DNA of 52,984 bases from Pirellulales bacterium (GTDB lineage Bacteria > Planctomycetota > Planctomycetia > Pirellulales > JANQPP01), in assembly GCA_028289405.1 (NCBI GenBank), contig JANQPP010000020.1, positions 1-52,984 of the forward strand, given 5' to 3'. Shown here one piece after another: positions 1 through 10,170 of the stretch (positions within the stretch are counted from its first letter, which is position 1; each line of letters starts with the position of its first letter). The translations under genes were made by a program, and so were the position numbers. The notes under the pieces are model-generated. The model saw only the letters and a list, made by a program, of their open reading frames with translations, was not told the DNA's origin and did not search any database.

Positions 1-1004
1 TGGAGTCCTGTTGCCTCGGCGGGACTCCCGAGAATGATCCGCGTGACGCGCACGCCGGTCTCGCCACGGGCACGCTCGTCGACCGCCAACTCACGCGCGG
101 AAATGCCGAGGTAGCCATACTCGACTTCACGCCCTTCGCGTAGGTCCCGGAGCGCGCGGCGAAAGAAAGCATCGACAGGGATAGCATAGCCTGCTGCTTG
201 ATCATAACCGGCAATCGCGGCGACCGAGGTGGTGAGGCCAACCATTTTACCATCCAAATTGACGAGCGCGCCGCCGCTCGTGCCCCAATTCAATTTGGCG
301 TCGGTCTGAATCAGCGTTCCCCAACGATGAAGTGAAACCTCCGAACCAAAATCCTCGTCCGCTTTGCCAGCCGGAGGCAACTTCCTTTGGAGGTTGGCCA
401 CGATGCCATGACTGGCGCTGGCCTGGCCATCCCGGGCAATGGCGTGAGGATTCCCCAAGGCGATAACGAACGATCCCTTTTTCAGCGTGTCCGCATCGCC
501 TAGCGTGATGGGCTGCAAGCCCTCCGCTTGGACGCGGAGCACGGCCAAATCGGTACGGGCATCCGCCGCGACAATTTCCGCGCGGTACGTTTGCCGGTCT
601 ACCGTGGTGGCCCAATATTCGCTGTTCTTGGTGCCCCGCAGCACATGATAATTGGTGAGCAACAGGCCATCTGCACTAAGAATCACGCCCGTGCCAAAAT
701 CGAGCGGTATAAAGTTTTCATCTCCTGGACTCGGCTGCACCTGAAGTTCTGTCGGTGCACCTCGCCGAACACCGGGAGGTTCCCGCTGGACCCGCGTCAG
801 AGCCACGACCGACCGCTCCGCCCGCGCGATGGCCTTCGTAACCGTCTGCTCCCAGCTTTCCACCAATTCCCGTGAAGAGGAAGCGGGCGGCTGAGCGACT
901 AGCGTCCCGCATGCGACTAGCCATGACAATGCGGTTCCCGTGATAGTAGAGAGCCCGTTACTACGGAGATCCACGGCGCGTTGGAAGGTGTCGTGGATCG
1001 GCAT
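1..1004 (-). CDS. HtrA/DegP-like secreted serine protease (C-terminus cut by window edge)
   Basis: Trypsin-fold S1C protease that would act outside the cytoplasmic membrane in protein quality control. The reading frame is open from the window edge up to an ATG at 1004. Residues 21-38 form a hydrophobic signal-peptide-like stretch ending near VAQPP. The catalytic triad is readable: His120 in TNYHV, Asp152 in ARTDLAVL, and Ser243 in NWGTSGGALVN. The GTSGGA motif replaces the more usual GNSGGA. A PDZ-like region begins near residue 300 (YGYLGIS) and is truncated by the window start. The ATG lies 38 bases after the recA stop on the same strand, so co-transcription with recA is possible. Exact family (DegP, DegQ or a planctomycete trypsin-like paralogue) cannot be decided without the rest of the protein. 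Confidence 0.86.
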   Translation of the reverse strand, partial: MPIHDTFQRAVDLRSNGLSTITGTALSWLVACGTLVAQPPASSSRELVESWEQTVTKAIARAERSVVALTRVQREPPGVRRGAPTELQVQPSPGDENFIPLDFGTGVILSADGLLLTNYHVLRGTKNSEYWATTVDRQTYRAEIVAADARTDLAVLRVQAEGLQPITLGDADTLKKGSFVIALGNPHAIARDGQASASHGIVANLQRKLPPAGKADEDFGSEVSLHRWGTLIQTDAKLNWGTSGGALVNLDGKMVGLTTSVAAIAGYDQAAGYAIPVDAFFRRALRDLREGREVEYGYLGISARELAVDERARGETGVRVTRIILGSPAEATGL

Positions 1005-1042
1005 GGCACTGCCTCGTTCGCGGACATCGCCAAGGAATCAGA

Positions 1043-2182
1043 TTACGAATTGCCCGGCGCGCCGGCCGAGGCTTCTTCCGCGCCGGCGGCCAGCACTTTG
1101 TCGCGGATCTCCTCAGCAACTTTCGGGTTCTCCTTGAGAAAGGCCCGCGCCTTTTCTCGACCCTGGCCAAGATGGGTCTCGCCATAACGGAACCAAGCAC
1201 CGGAACGGGCGACAAACTTGCGGGCCAAACCCAAATCGAGCAGATCCCCTTCATAGCTGATGCCGTCGGTGTGCAGCATATCGAATTCGGCGACACGGAA
1301 CGGCGGAGCGACCTTATTCTTCACAACCTTGGCTCGAACCCGCTGCCCCACGACATCTTCGCCTTCCTTCAACTGCCCGATGCGGCGGACATCGATGCGG
1401 CACGAAGCGTAGAATTTCAAGGCACGTCCACCGGGAGTCGTCTCCGGACTGCCAAACATCACGCCGATCTTCTCGCGGATCTGATTGATGAAGATCACCG
1501 CGGTTTTACTCTTGGCAATTGCCCCCGTGAGTTTTCGCATCGACTGGCTCATGAGTCGGGCTTGCAAACCAACGTGCGAATCCCCGATCTCCCCTTCCAA
1601 TTCCTTTTGCGGCACTAGGGCGGCCACGGAGTCGACTACGATCACATCCACGGCATTCGACTTGATGAGCATCTCCGTGATATGCATCGCCTCTTCGCCA
1701 CTGGTCGGCTGGCTCACCAAAAGCGTCTCGAGATTCACGCCTAGTTTCTTGGCCCAACTGGGATCGAGGGCATGTTCCGCGTCGATGAATGCGGCAATTC
1801 CCTCATTTTCTTGGGCCCGTGCGACCACGTGCAGGGCCAGTGTCGTCTTGCCGCTCGATTCCGGCCCGAAGATTTCCACGATGCGGCCCTTGGGAATCCC
1901 GGTCCCTCCAAGCGCCAAATCGAGGGAGAGGCTGCCCGTGGAGATGCCTTCCCGCACGAGCGGCGTGTCCGAACCCAGGGGCATGATTGCCCCTTCGCCA
2001 TACTGCTTTTCGATTTGTTGCAGCGTATTTCGAAGTGCGGGATCGTTAACAACACCCTGCGATTTCTCAGCAGGTGGCGATTGCTTGCGAGAAGCACGGG
2101 ACTTGGTACCGGTGTCCGGCGTATCGGCGGAAGATGCGGCGTTGCGTGCCATTCGACCATTCGCTTTCGAGGTGGAAACCAT
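1043..2182 (-). CDS. recA: Recombinase RecA
   Basis: RecA forms ATP-dependent filaments on single-stranded DNA for homologous recombination and triggers LexA self-cleavage. At 379 residues it is slightly longer than E. coli RecA (353). The extra length is mainly a lysine/serine-rich N-terminal extension of about 40 residues before the core. The Walker A motif GPESSGKTT is at residues 106-114, followed by [11 protein letters not shown], the Walker B region [12 protein letters not shown], and the DNA-binding loop with [14 protein letters not shown]. The start at 2182 is favoured because GAGG lies about 9 bases upstream. A second ATG at codon 11 is possible. A promoter with an internal palindrome sits about 100 bases upstream (separate entry). 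The HtrA-like gene follows after 38 bases. Confidence 0.98.
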   Translation of the reverse strand: MVSTSKANGRMARNAASSADTPDTGTKSRASRKQSPPAEKSQGVVNDPALRNTLQQIEKQYGEGAIMPLGSDTPLVREGISTGSLSLDLALGGTGIPKGRIVEIFGPESSGKTTLALHVVARAQENEGIAAFIDAEHALDPSWAKKLGVNLETLLVSQPTSGEEAMHITEMLIKSNAVDVIVVDSVAALVPQKELEGEIGDSHVGLQARLMSQSMRKLTGAIAKSKTAVIFINQIREKIGVMFGSPETTPGGRALKFYASCRIDVRRIGQLKEGEDVVGQRVRAKVVKNKVAPPFRVAEFDMLHTDGISYEGDLLDLGLARKFVARSGAWFRYGETHLGQGREKARAFLKENPKVAEEIRDKVLAAGAEEASAGAPGNS

Positions 2183-2277
2183 CGTACTACCTCAAGTTAT
2201 TGCAGAGTTCGCGGGCGGGCCGCAAGCGGTCTTGCCAGGCGGGCCAGCCTTTTAGCGGGTTCAGTGAACACTTGAAT

Positions 2278-2305
2278 AGTATATCGGTGTACACCATACC
2301 TGCAA
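2278..2305 (-). promoter_or_regulatory. Candidate recA promoter with palindromic operator in the spacer
   Basis: Read on the minus strand, TTGCAG (2305-2300) and TATACT (2283-2278, five of six matches to a -10 box) are separated by 16 bases. That spacer contains the perfect 10-bp palindrome GGTGTACACC at 2286-2295. Transcription would start near 2271, giving a leader of about 90 bases before the recA start. A palindrome between -35 and -10 of a recA promoter is the arrangement expected for an SOS (LexA) operator. This is inferred: no lexA gene is in the window, and LexA motifs differ between phyla. Confidence 0.5.
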
Positions 2306-2396
2306 GAGAGTTTTTCCGAGGAACTGGAAAAAAATTGCCCATCGATCAGGGATTGCCGTAGGCCGAAAGGCTCAAGGCGCGCATGGAAGCTTCCTC

Positions 2397-3095
2397 TCAA
2401 GTGTCGAGGAATAGTCCCTCTAGGTTGGCCAGCCCCAGCGGCTCGCGGGTGGCGAAGGGTTCGCCGTAACGAGTACCGATAGACCAGCCCCAGTAGGCCG
2501 CTTGATCGCGAAGGCGGTCGAGAAACGTGGGGGGCGAAGTAGGCCGGCCCTGAATGAATTGGCTGTGAAAGCATTCCACCGCCGCCTGCTTTTGTTCCCA
2601 AAACTCGGAGATGTCGAGGACGAAGGCGGGCGGGGTCACGAGCCTCAAATGCACGCAGAAATAGTACCAAATCCGCTCGGGATGGTGGGGCTCGTGCGGC
2701 ATGTCGGTCTTGGTGAGCTTGGCCCAAAACCGGGCCGCCTCGACAAGCTGCGTGGCGGCCACGTGGTCGGGATGAGCGTCTTCCCAGTAGGGGGCGAAGA
2801 GCCAGCGGGGACGGTGCTCACGGATCACCGAGGCGACTTTTTGCCGCGCCTCGAGCGTGGGCTGCAAGCTGCGGTTGGGGAGGCTGGCGTTGCCCCGCCA
2901 ATCGATGCCGAGAATTTGGGTGGCGGCGTCGGTTTCTGCTTGGCGAATTTCGGGCGAGCCGTACGGCGTGGGCTCCCCGTTGGTGAGATCCAAGATGCCC
3001 ACGCGGCGGCCCGCTGCTTTGAGTTTGAGAATGGCGCCAGCCATGCCGAGTTCAGCGTCATCAGGATGGGGCGCGATCACTAGGACATCCAGCAT
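2397..3095 (-). CDS. bshB1: BshB1-like N-acetylglucosaminyl-malate deacetylase (PIG-L/LmbE family)
   Basis: Zinc-dependent deacetylase of the PIG-L/LmbE family, most like the bacillithiol enzyme that removes acetyl from GlcNAc-malate. The ATG at 3095 is chosen because GGGAGAG precedes it and it opens directly on the family hallmark MLDVLVIAPHPDDAELGM, giving 232 residues, the usual BshB1 length. The frame extends further upstream, but that segment does not resemble the family. Zinc-ligand motifs are PHPDD at residues 9-13 and AHPDHVAA near residue 112. The stretch GILDLTNGEPTPYGSPEIR is also typical of BshB1. bshA and bshC are not in the window, so assignment to bacillithiol synthesis rests on sequence type alone. 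A related mycothiol or other amide hydrolase role is the alternative. Confidence 0.85.
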   Translation of the reverse strand: MLDVLVIAPHPDDAELGMAGAILKLKAAGRRVGILDLTNGEPTPYGSPEIRQAETDAATQILGIDWRGNASLPNRSLQPTLEARQKVASVIREHRPRWLFAPYWEDAHPDHVAATQLVEAARFWAKLTKTDMPHEPHHPERIWYYFCVHLRLVTPPAFVLDISEFWEQKQAAVECFHSQFIQGRPTSPPTFLDRLRDQAAYWGWSIGTRYGEPFATREPLGLANLEGLFLDT

Positions 3096-3378
3096 GCGTC
3101 TCTCCCACGGTCGAAATGCCAGCTTGAGGAACGGCGAAGTGTTTTCCCTCGCAAATTTGCCCCACAGTCCATTCACGCTGACTATTGTCGTGAACCATTG
3201 CCGAACGCCAAGTGCCTTGCACAATCCCGTCTCATGCCAGAGCCGCACGGGCACCGTGTGGGGGAAACTCTTCCATGAAAAACTACAGATACATAAGAAC
3301 CGCTCTGGACGTGATCCGGGGAATTTGCCACACTCCCCGGCGCGTCGGTTTCCGCATCAAAAAAGGCCGTGTGTCGCC

Positions 3379-3606
3379 ATGCCACCAGCCACACAGGGAG
3401 GTGCCCGGAAGAAGCGATGGCTTGCCGCCATCGTATTAGGGCTCTGCGCCCCGGGATGCTCTACCTGGCGAGCCCCTCCCAGCGACTTTCCAGGTAAACC
3501 CGCCTACATGGCGGAATCAGCCCCCGCCGAGTTGCGTCCCCATCGGGAATCGGTGGGCATCGATGACCGGGCCCGCCAAATCGAACGCAATTTGGGCGTG
3601 GAATAA
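3379..3606 (+). CDS. Small putative lipoprotein, unknown function
   Basis: A 75-residue protein with a basic N-terminus (ARKKRW), a hydrophobic core (LAAIVLGL) and a lipobox-like CAPGC with Cys27, so it is probably a secreted lipoprotein. The mature part of about 48 residues is proline-rich and polar, with no recognised domain. The reading frame is open far upstream, but the ATG at 3379 immediately precedes the signal-peptide-like segment. No strong ribosome-binding site is visible. It is divergent from the bshB1-like gene (starts about 280 bases apart) and is followed immediately by a hairpin. Function unknown. Confidence 0.6.
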   Translation: MPPATQGGARKKRWLAAIVLGLCAPGCSTWRAPPSDFPGKPAYMAESAPAELRPHRESVGIDDRARQIERNLGVE

Positions 3607-3625
3607 CAGCCTTCATGAAAGGCTG
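3607..3625 (+). terminator. Hairpin directly after the small lipoprotein gene
   Basis: CAGCCTT (3607-3613) and AAGGCTG (3619-3625) form a perfect 7-bp stem with a 5-base loop, starting at the base after the TAA stop codon. There is no downstream U-tract, so it may be a weak terminator or an mRNA 3'-end stabiliser. Confidence 0.42.
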
Positions 3626-3814
3626 CTCAGCCGCCGACTGGCGTGGGCTAACGCGGCAATTTGCTTCGCTCCGCGTTTATGAGCAGGCGTCCGTTCACGC
3701 GCGAATCCGCCCGTCTCTTGTGGGCATGATTTGCTATTCCATGATGTGCACTGGGCCGGTTCGCACCAAAAATCTGGGCCAAAGGAACGCCACGCATATT
3801 TGCACGAATTTAAT

Positions 3815-3843
3815 TTGACATTTTATCTGGATGGCAATAGCTT
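3815..3843 (+). promoter_or_regulatory. Candidate promoter of the PEP-CTERM serine hydrolase
   Basis: A perfect -35 box TTGACA (3815-3820) is followed after 17 bases by TAGCTT (3838-3843), a weak -10 box. It lies in a locally AT-rich stretch, about 55 bases before the ATG at 3900. Confidence 0.42.
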
Positions 3844-3899
3844 GGCCGCGCAGACGTCTAGCCGTCCTGAACTCCCAATTGAGCAAACAGGAGTTTGCC

Positions 3900-5216
3900 A
3901 TGCCGCGCAATGCACTGTGTTATCTCCGGTTGGTATGTGTATTCATGCTCCTTTGCTCCTGGGCAAATGCGACGGAGATGGTGTTTCCCGGTGAAGAATG
4001 GGAACGGGCCACGCCCGAATCGCAGTCGGTGGCGTCTGATCTATTGAGAGACGCGGTGGCCTTTTTAGGTACGGCTCTGCCCAATGGGACTGGCACGGAC
4101 GCGCTCTTCATCGAACGAAATGGGCGTGTCATCTGGGAAGGTTCTGGTGTGGATCAAGAACTGTCCGTCGCATCCATGACGAAGTCGTTTACGACAACCG
4201 CTCTAGGGTTGGTGATCGACGATGGGGAGATCCGTTTGGACACGCCGGTTGGCAATCTTCTTCCCAACTTCGCGAGATCCTATCCAGATGTGACGATTCG
4301 ACACTTGGCCACGATGACGAGCAATCATGGAATGGCTTGGGGACCTGCCGGTTCCCAATTCCAATACTACAACCCAACATTTGATGCGATTAGCGAGGTC
4401 GTTACCAAAATCACGGGTCAATCCATGGACGAAATTTTCGGTTCTCGAATCGCTGAACCAACAGGTATCACGGAATTTTCGTGGGGGGTGAGTGGCGCAA
4501 GCGTGGATGGAGTTCAGACAAATCAAGGTGGATCGGGAATATCCATTTCCGCGGAGGATGCGGCGAGATTTGGCCACCTCTTTTTGAACGAAGGAAACTG
4601 GGACGGCCAGCAGTTGATCAGTTCGGATTGGGTTAGCCAGGCGACAGCATTGCAGGTGGGCGTGGATGTGCCGCTGAATCCAGCTTCGGATACTCCATGG
4701 GGTCCAGGCGTGTACGGTTTCGGTTGGTGGCTGAATAACGTCCAGCCCAACGGAGAAGAGTTTCTCCCAGGCGCTCCTCCGGGCACCTATGTAGCAGCGG
4801 GAGCGAATAACAACTATGTCTTCGTGGTACCAGAATGGGACGTGGTCATCGCGCGAACGTCAGGAGGCGGTGAATCCTTTGTGGACCTCGGGGATTGGGG
4901 TGAATTTCTCCGCCTCGTGGGCCTCGCCGTGGATGTAGTGAGTCCCGCAGACGCCAATCTAGATGGCACGGTGGACTTGGCGGACTTCGAAGTCCTCAAG
5001 TCGAATTTTGGCATTTCGGGCCGCGCCGTGCGGGGAAGAGCGACCGGTGACTTTGATGGTGACGAAGTCGTGGGACTTTCCGATTTTCAAATCTTGAAGA
5101 ACGACTTCGGCCTGACCAACGCCGCCAATGTCCCCGAACCCACGACAAGCTTGCTCCTTCTCTTCGCGGTCGGAGTGCTTCTTCTCCGGACGCACTTTAA
5201 TCGCCGGCACCGTTGA
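3900..5216 (+). CDS. Secreted class C beta-lactamase-like serine hydrolase with dockerin-like repeats and PEP-CTERM signal
   Basis: A 438-residue exoprotein. Residues 1-24 are a signal peptide ending ANA. The serine beta-lactamase/D-alanyl-D-alanine carboxypeptidase-like domain (PF00144 type) spans about 35-340, with the SxxK motif S92-M-T-K95 and the YxN motif at 156-158 (YYN). Residues 349-405 contain two Ca-binding dockerin-type repeats, DANLDGTVDLADFE and GDFDGDEVVGLSDF. The C-terminus is a textbook PEP-CTERM signal: VPEP at 411-414, a hydrophobic helix, and the basic tail THFNRRHR. The start at 3900 is preceded by CAGGAG and opens on the signal peptide. The protein is expected to be cut and anchored by an exosortase, and one is encoded at 12.6-17.8 kb. 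Substrate unknown; esterase or peptidase activity is more likely than antibiotic hydrolysis. Confidence 0.9.
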   Translation: MPRNALCYLRLVCVFMLLCSWANATEMVFPGEEWERATPESQSVASDLLRDAVAFLGTALPNGTGTDALFIERNGRVIWEGSGVDQELSVASMTKSFTTTALGLVIDDGEIRLDTPVGNLLPNFARSYPDVTIRHLATMTSNHGMAWGPAGSQFQYYNPTFDAISEVVTKITGQSMDEIFGSRIAEPTGITEFSWGVSGASVDGVQTNQGGSGISISAEDAARFGHLFLNEGNWDGQQLISSDWVSQATALQVGVDVPLNPASDTPWGPGVYGFGWWLNNVQPNGEEFLPGAPPGTYVAAGANNNYVFVVPEWDVVIARTSGGGESFVDLGDWGEFLRLVGLAVDVVSPADANLDGTVDLADFEVLKSNFGISGRAVRGRATGDFDGDEVVGLSDFQILKNDFGLTNAANVPEPTTSLLLLFAVGVLLLRTHFNRRHR

Positions 5217-5227
5217 TCCAACAGACT

Positions 5228-7597
<2,370 letters not shown>

Positions 7598-7984
7598 GAA
7601 AATTGCACCCAATTGACGTCATATCGGCGGTATAGATAGGCAATGCCATCTTGGAGGGGTAATCAACTCTAGGTCGTCGACATAGAATCCCCCCAGACTG
7701 AGTGAATTGCGTATCGGGAATTCGGCAATTCGCGCGTGGTCCGCGAGACTTCCAGCGGACTCTGGGGTTTTGCCATGGAGTAGCGTTGGAAAAAACCGTG
7801 AATTATTGCTTTCCAGCGATAACGACGTGTCAAGTTAAATCGTTGCAATCGCTTGACGAACAACGGGCAACATGCTTGAATCAAGGAATTATCCTCATTT
7901 GATGCCGTATTTTGGGAAGCGGAGGTACTCTGCATTCATTGACGGCGTGACGCTCAAGAAAAACAGGACGGGAGAAGGGAAAGA
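7598..7984. other. Intergenic region between divergent kinase and DUF1559 genes
   Basis: About 390 bases, more AT-rich than the flanking genes. It must hold promoters in both directions. The only feature I can point to is a strong ribosome-binding site GGGAGAAGG just before the ATG at 7985. Short open frames here show no coding character. Confidence 0.5.
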
Positions 7985-8989
7985 ATGGGTAAACGTAGAA
8001 AGAACGGTTTTACACTCGTAGAATTGTTGGTGGTAATCGCCATCATTGGCGTTTTGGTGGCTCTGTTGCTGCCAGCAGTACAGTCGGCACGAGAATCGGC
8101 CCGGCGGATTCAATGCACCAATAACATGAAGCAGATCACGCTGGCGATGCTCGTGTATCACGACGCACACAAGTCTTTCATGCCAGGCAATTTCCATCCC
8201 GATCCGATTCCTTCGGGATGGAGCCGGGTTTGTGGAAATTGCCCCTGGGGAAGCTGGGGCTGGCCGGCCTTCATCTTGCCCCAAATGGAAGCCCAGAATC
8301 TTTACGATACGCTCGACTTCTCCACGCAATCCTTCGCGGAGGTCGTGATGGATGGTGGTAGCGACCAGGGCCCCGGAGGAGATCCGGTGCATCGCGATGC
8401 CTCCAATAGCATGCCAGATGCTTTTATTTGCCCCTCGGCGATCGCCGGAGCGCTCTTGCCTCAGAACGCCAATCGCGAGGCTTACAAAGATTACGCCGTT
8501 AATGGCGGTACGGGAAGCTGCTGCCCGGAACGAAATAAGCCGCATGACGGCATCGCCTGGTGGAACAGTGGCGTGTCGATCGCGGACGTCGTCGACGGAT
8601 CGTCCAACACGTTTTTCATGCTCGAATTCGCCCACAATGCGAATCACAGCTTTACACGGTCTGGTGCTGGGGCGAACCAGTTCTTCTTTGTGCACCACAT
8701 CTCACAAGGTTATGCGGTCTTCGGCGAACATGGCGTGGGAGATTTCGTCCGCAGTCAAGGCGGCGTCAACGAAGCGGTTCGCAACCGTGGGCCTATTTGG
8801 ATCCCCAATTTCTTCATTGATGAAGGCGTGCAGATCAATAGCCGTGGTGCATTTTCCGATCATCCTGGCGGTCTAAACGTATCTTACGGAGATGGCCGCG
8901 TGGCATTCATGAGCGAAGGCATTGACATTGTGCTGTACGGCTCGCAATTCACGCGCGAAGGAAATGAAGCCTTCGGAACCGTGCAGTAG
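7985..8989 (+). CDS. DUF1559 family pilin-like exported protein
   Basis: A 334-residue member of the planctomycete DUF1559/SBP_bac_10 family. The N-terminus is a type IV pilin-like signal: basic KRRKNG, then FTLVELLVVIAIIGVLVALL with Glu at the +5 position, so cleavage by a prepilin peptidase is expected. The domain continues with the typical ARESARRIQCTNNMKQI segment. The C-terminal family signature is FSDHPGGLNVSYGDGRVAFM (the H-x-G-G...DG motif). GGGAGAAGG precedes the ATG. The lipoprotein gene downstream (150 bases on) is the usual neighbour of these proteins. Function is not established for the family; a surface or pseudopilin role is inferred. Confidence 0.93.
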   Translation: MGKRRKNGFTLVELLVVIAIIGVLVALLLPAVQSARESARRIQCTNNMKQITLAMLVYHDAHKSFMPGNFHPDPIPSGWSRVCGNCPWGSWGWPAFILPQMEAQNLYDTLDFSTQSFAEVVMDGGSDQGPGGDPVHRDASNSMPDAFICPSAIAGALLPQNANREAYKDYAVNGGTGSCCPERNKPHDGIAWWNSGVSIADVVDGSSNTFFMLEFAHNANHSFTRSGAGANQFFFVHHISQGYAVFGEHGVGDFVRSQGGVNEAVRNRGPIWIPNFFIDEGVQINSRGAFSDHPGGLNVSYGDGRVAFMSEGIDIVLYGSQFTREGNEAFGTVQ

Positions 8990-9139
8990 TCCGGATCGAG
9001 GCAGTAGCCCCGATCGCGAGTGTACATAATGCGTGCGGAAGTTTTCTCTCATGCGGCATGCATGTAGATAACTCTATCATGCGTCAGATACCGGGCTTCA
9101 CCAACAAGTTGAATAATTCCATGGAAACGTAGGAAGATC

Positions 9140-9589
9140 ATGAAGACAATATCTGTCACCGACTTACCGAGTGACATAAGTGCGTGGGGGATCGCCTTGC
9201 TGATTTGCCTGGGCGCCACGGGGTGCAATGAAAGTGGCCCGTCCGTCGTGCCAGTCACTGGCAAGGTGACGCGAAATGGCGAGCCGGTGCCGAACATTTG
9301 GGTTACCTTCACGCCGAGCAACGGTCGGCCAAGCACTGGAATCGCCGATGCGGAAGGAAATTATCGATTGACCTACAATCGCCAGAAAAAAGGTGCATTG
9401 GTTGGTGAACATACCGTATCGGTACTCTTCCGTGCGAGCAGTATGCAAGAAGAACAAGCAATGGCCCGGGGAAAGAAAATTCATCCAGACCAAGATGAAA
9501 TCGCGCAGAAGTACGGACCTGGTGGTACCGAACAATTGAAGATCACCGTCGGTCCCAGTGCCAGCGAGATTGACCTCGCGCTAGATTGA
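9140..9589 (+). CDS. Carboxypeptidase-regulatory-like lipoprotein
   Basis: A 149-residue lipoprotein of the kind that commonly follows DUF1559 genes in Planctomycetes. It has a hydrophobic segment and lipobox LGATGC (Cys29), followed by a transthyretin-like beta-sandwich: VTGKVTRNGEPVPNIWVTF ... GIADAEGNYRLTY. It has no enzymatic motif. AGGAAG precedes the ATG at 9140. A structural or binding role at the cell envelope is inferred from the fold and neighbour only. Confidence 0.85.
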   Translation: MKTISVTDLPSDISAWGIALLICLGATGCNESGPSVVPVTGKVTRNGEPVPNIWVTFTPSNGRPSTGIADAEGNYRLTYNRQKKGALVGEHTVSVLFRASSMQEEQAMARGKKIHPDQDEIAQKYGPGGTEQLKITVGPSASEIDLALD

Positions 9590-9626
9590 TCGAGCAATTT
9601 GCTTCCGAGTACCGCTGCCAGCTTGA

Positions 9627-9653
9627 GCTTCGAATGTAGTTTGGGTTCGAAGC
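9627..9653 (+). terminator. Hairpin downstream of the DUF1559-lipoprotein pair
   Basis: GCTTCGAA (9627-9634) and TTCGAAGC (9646-9653) form a perfect 8-bp stem with an 11-base loop, starting 38 bases after the lipoprotein stop. No clear U-tract follows, so termination is only probable. Confidence 0.38.
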
Positions 9654-9885
9654 ACCGCAGAATCTCAAGCATCTCCACGGGTAGTTTCTTTTCATTTCGC
9701 ACGGTAGACTTCGCTTGGCAGTCTGTGTAACCGCGCGTTTTCTCCGCCTAGAAATTCTTAGCTGCCCTTAGTAGGTAAGCGTTGATCGAGATTCCGTCGA
9801 GCAAGACAGTGGATTAATCGCTTCAATCCTCATGGCTGGCGCCCAAGCTGTTTTTAGCGGCGTTTTCGGTGGAGTTCTCGCCTTC

Positions 9886-10087
9886 TTCCGACACGCTCTA
9901 CCGTGACGAAATATGTGATCGCTTTGCCGCCTCACGTCGATCACGTGTTTACGACGATGATCTTCCTCCCCTGGTTTCTCGTGGCGGGCGGCTTGGTGCG
10001 TCCAACGGACTCTCCGCAATTCTCGGTGCATTGCATCACCCTGGAATCGACTTTCGGTTGCGCGACAGGAATCAGCGCAGCCTCCCA
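9886..10087 (-). other. Decayed reading frame / possible interspersed element in a gene-poor stretch
   Basis: The 580 bases between the lipoprotein and the carbonic anhydrase hold no convincing gene. On the minus strand one frame is open from 10087 and reads a peptide with PVAQPKVDSRVMQCTEN and later GRTKPPATRNQGRKIIVVNT. It is then broken by two in-frame TGA codons (9943-9941 and 9934-9932) and continues as GGKAITYFVTVERV. The antisense frame (9903-10157, plus) is open for 84 codons. From memory, similar peptides recur as short hypothetical ORFs in planctomycete genomes, which would suggest a dispersed repeat rather than a gene. This is unverified. Confidence 0.3.
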
Positions 10088-10128
10088 TGACCACATTCCC
10101 CGCGCGGAACCGCACATTATATTTCAAT

Positions 10129-10142
10129 ATCGAAATTTCGAT
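10129..10142. promoter_or_regulatory. 14-bp perfect palindrome upstream of carbonic anhydrase gene
   Basis: ATCGAAATTTCGAT is a perfect palindrome lying 28-41 bases before the ATG of the carbonic anhydrase gene, just downstream of a TATATT element (10118-10123) that could be a -10 box. The position, overlapping the probable transcription start, suits a repressor operator. Confidence 0.42.
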
Positions 10143-10170
10143 TTGTTCGCGGTTTAATTGTGAGTGAGCC

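Noticed and set aside
3715..3745. Sigma-54-like element before the PEP-CTERM hydrolase
   Set aside because: GG and GC are present, but the spacing is off by one base, which abolishes sigma-54 recognition; the TTGACA promoter at 3815 fits better.
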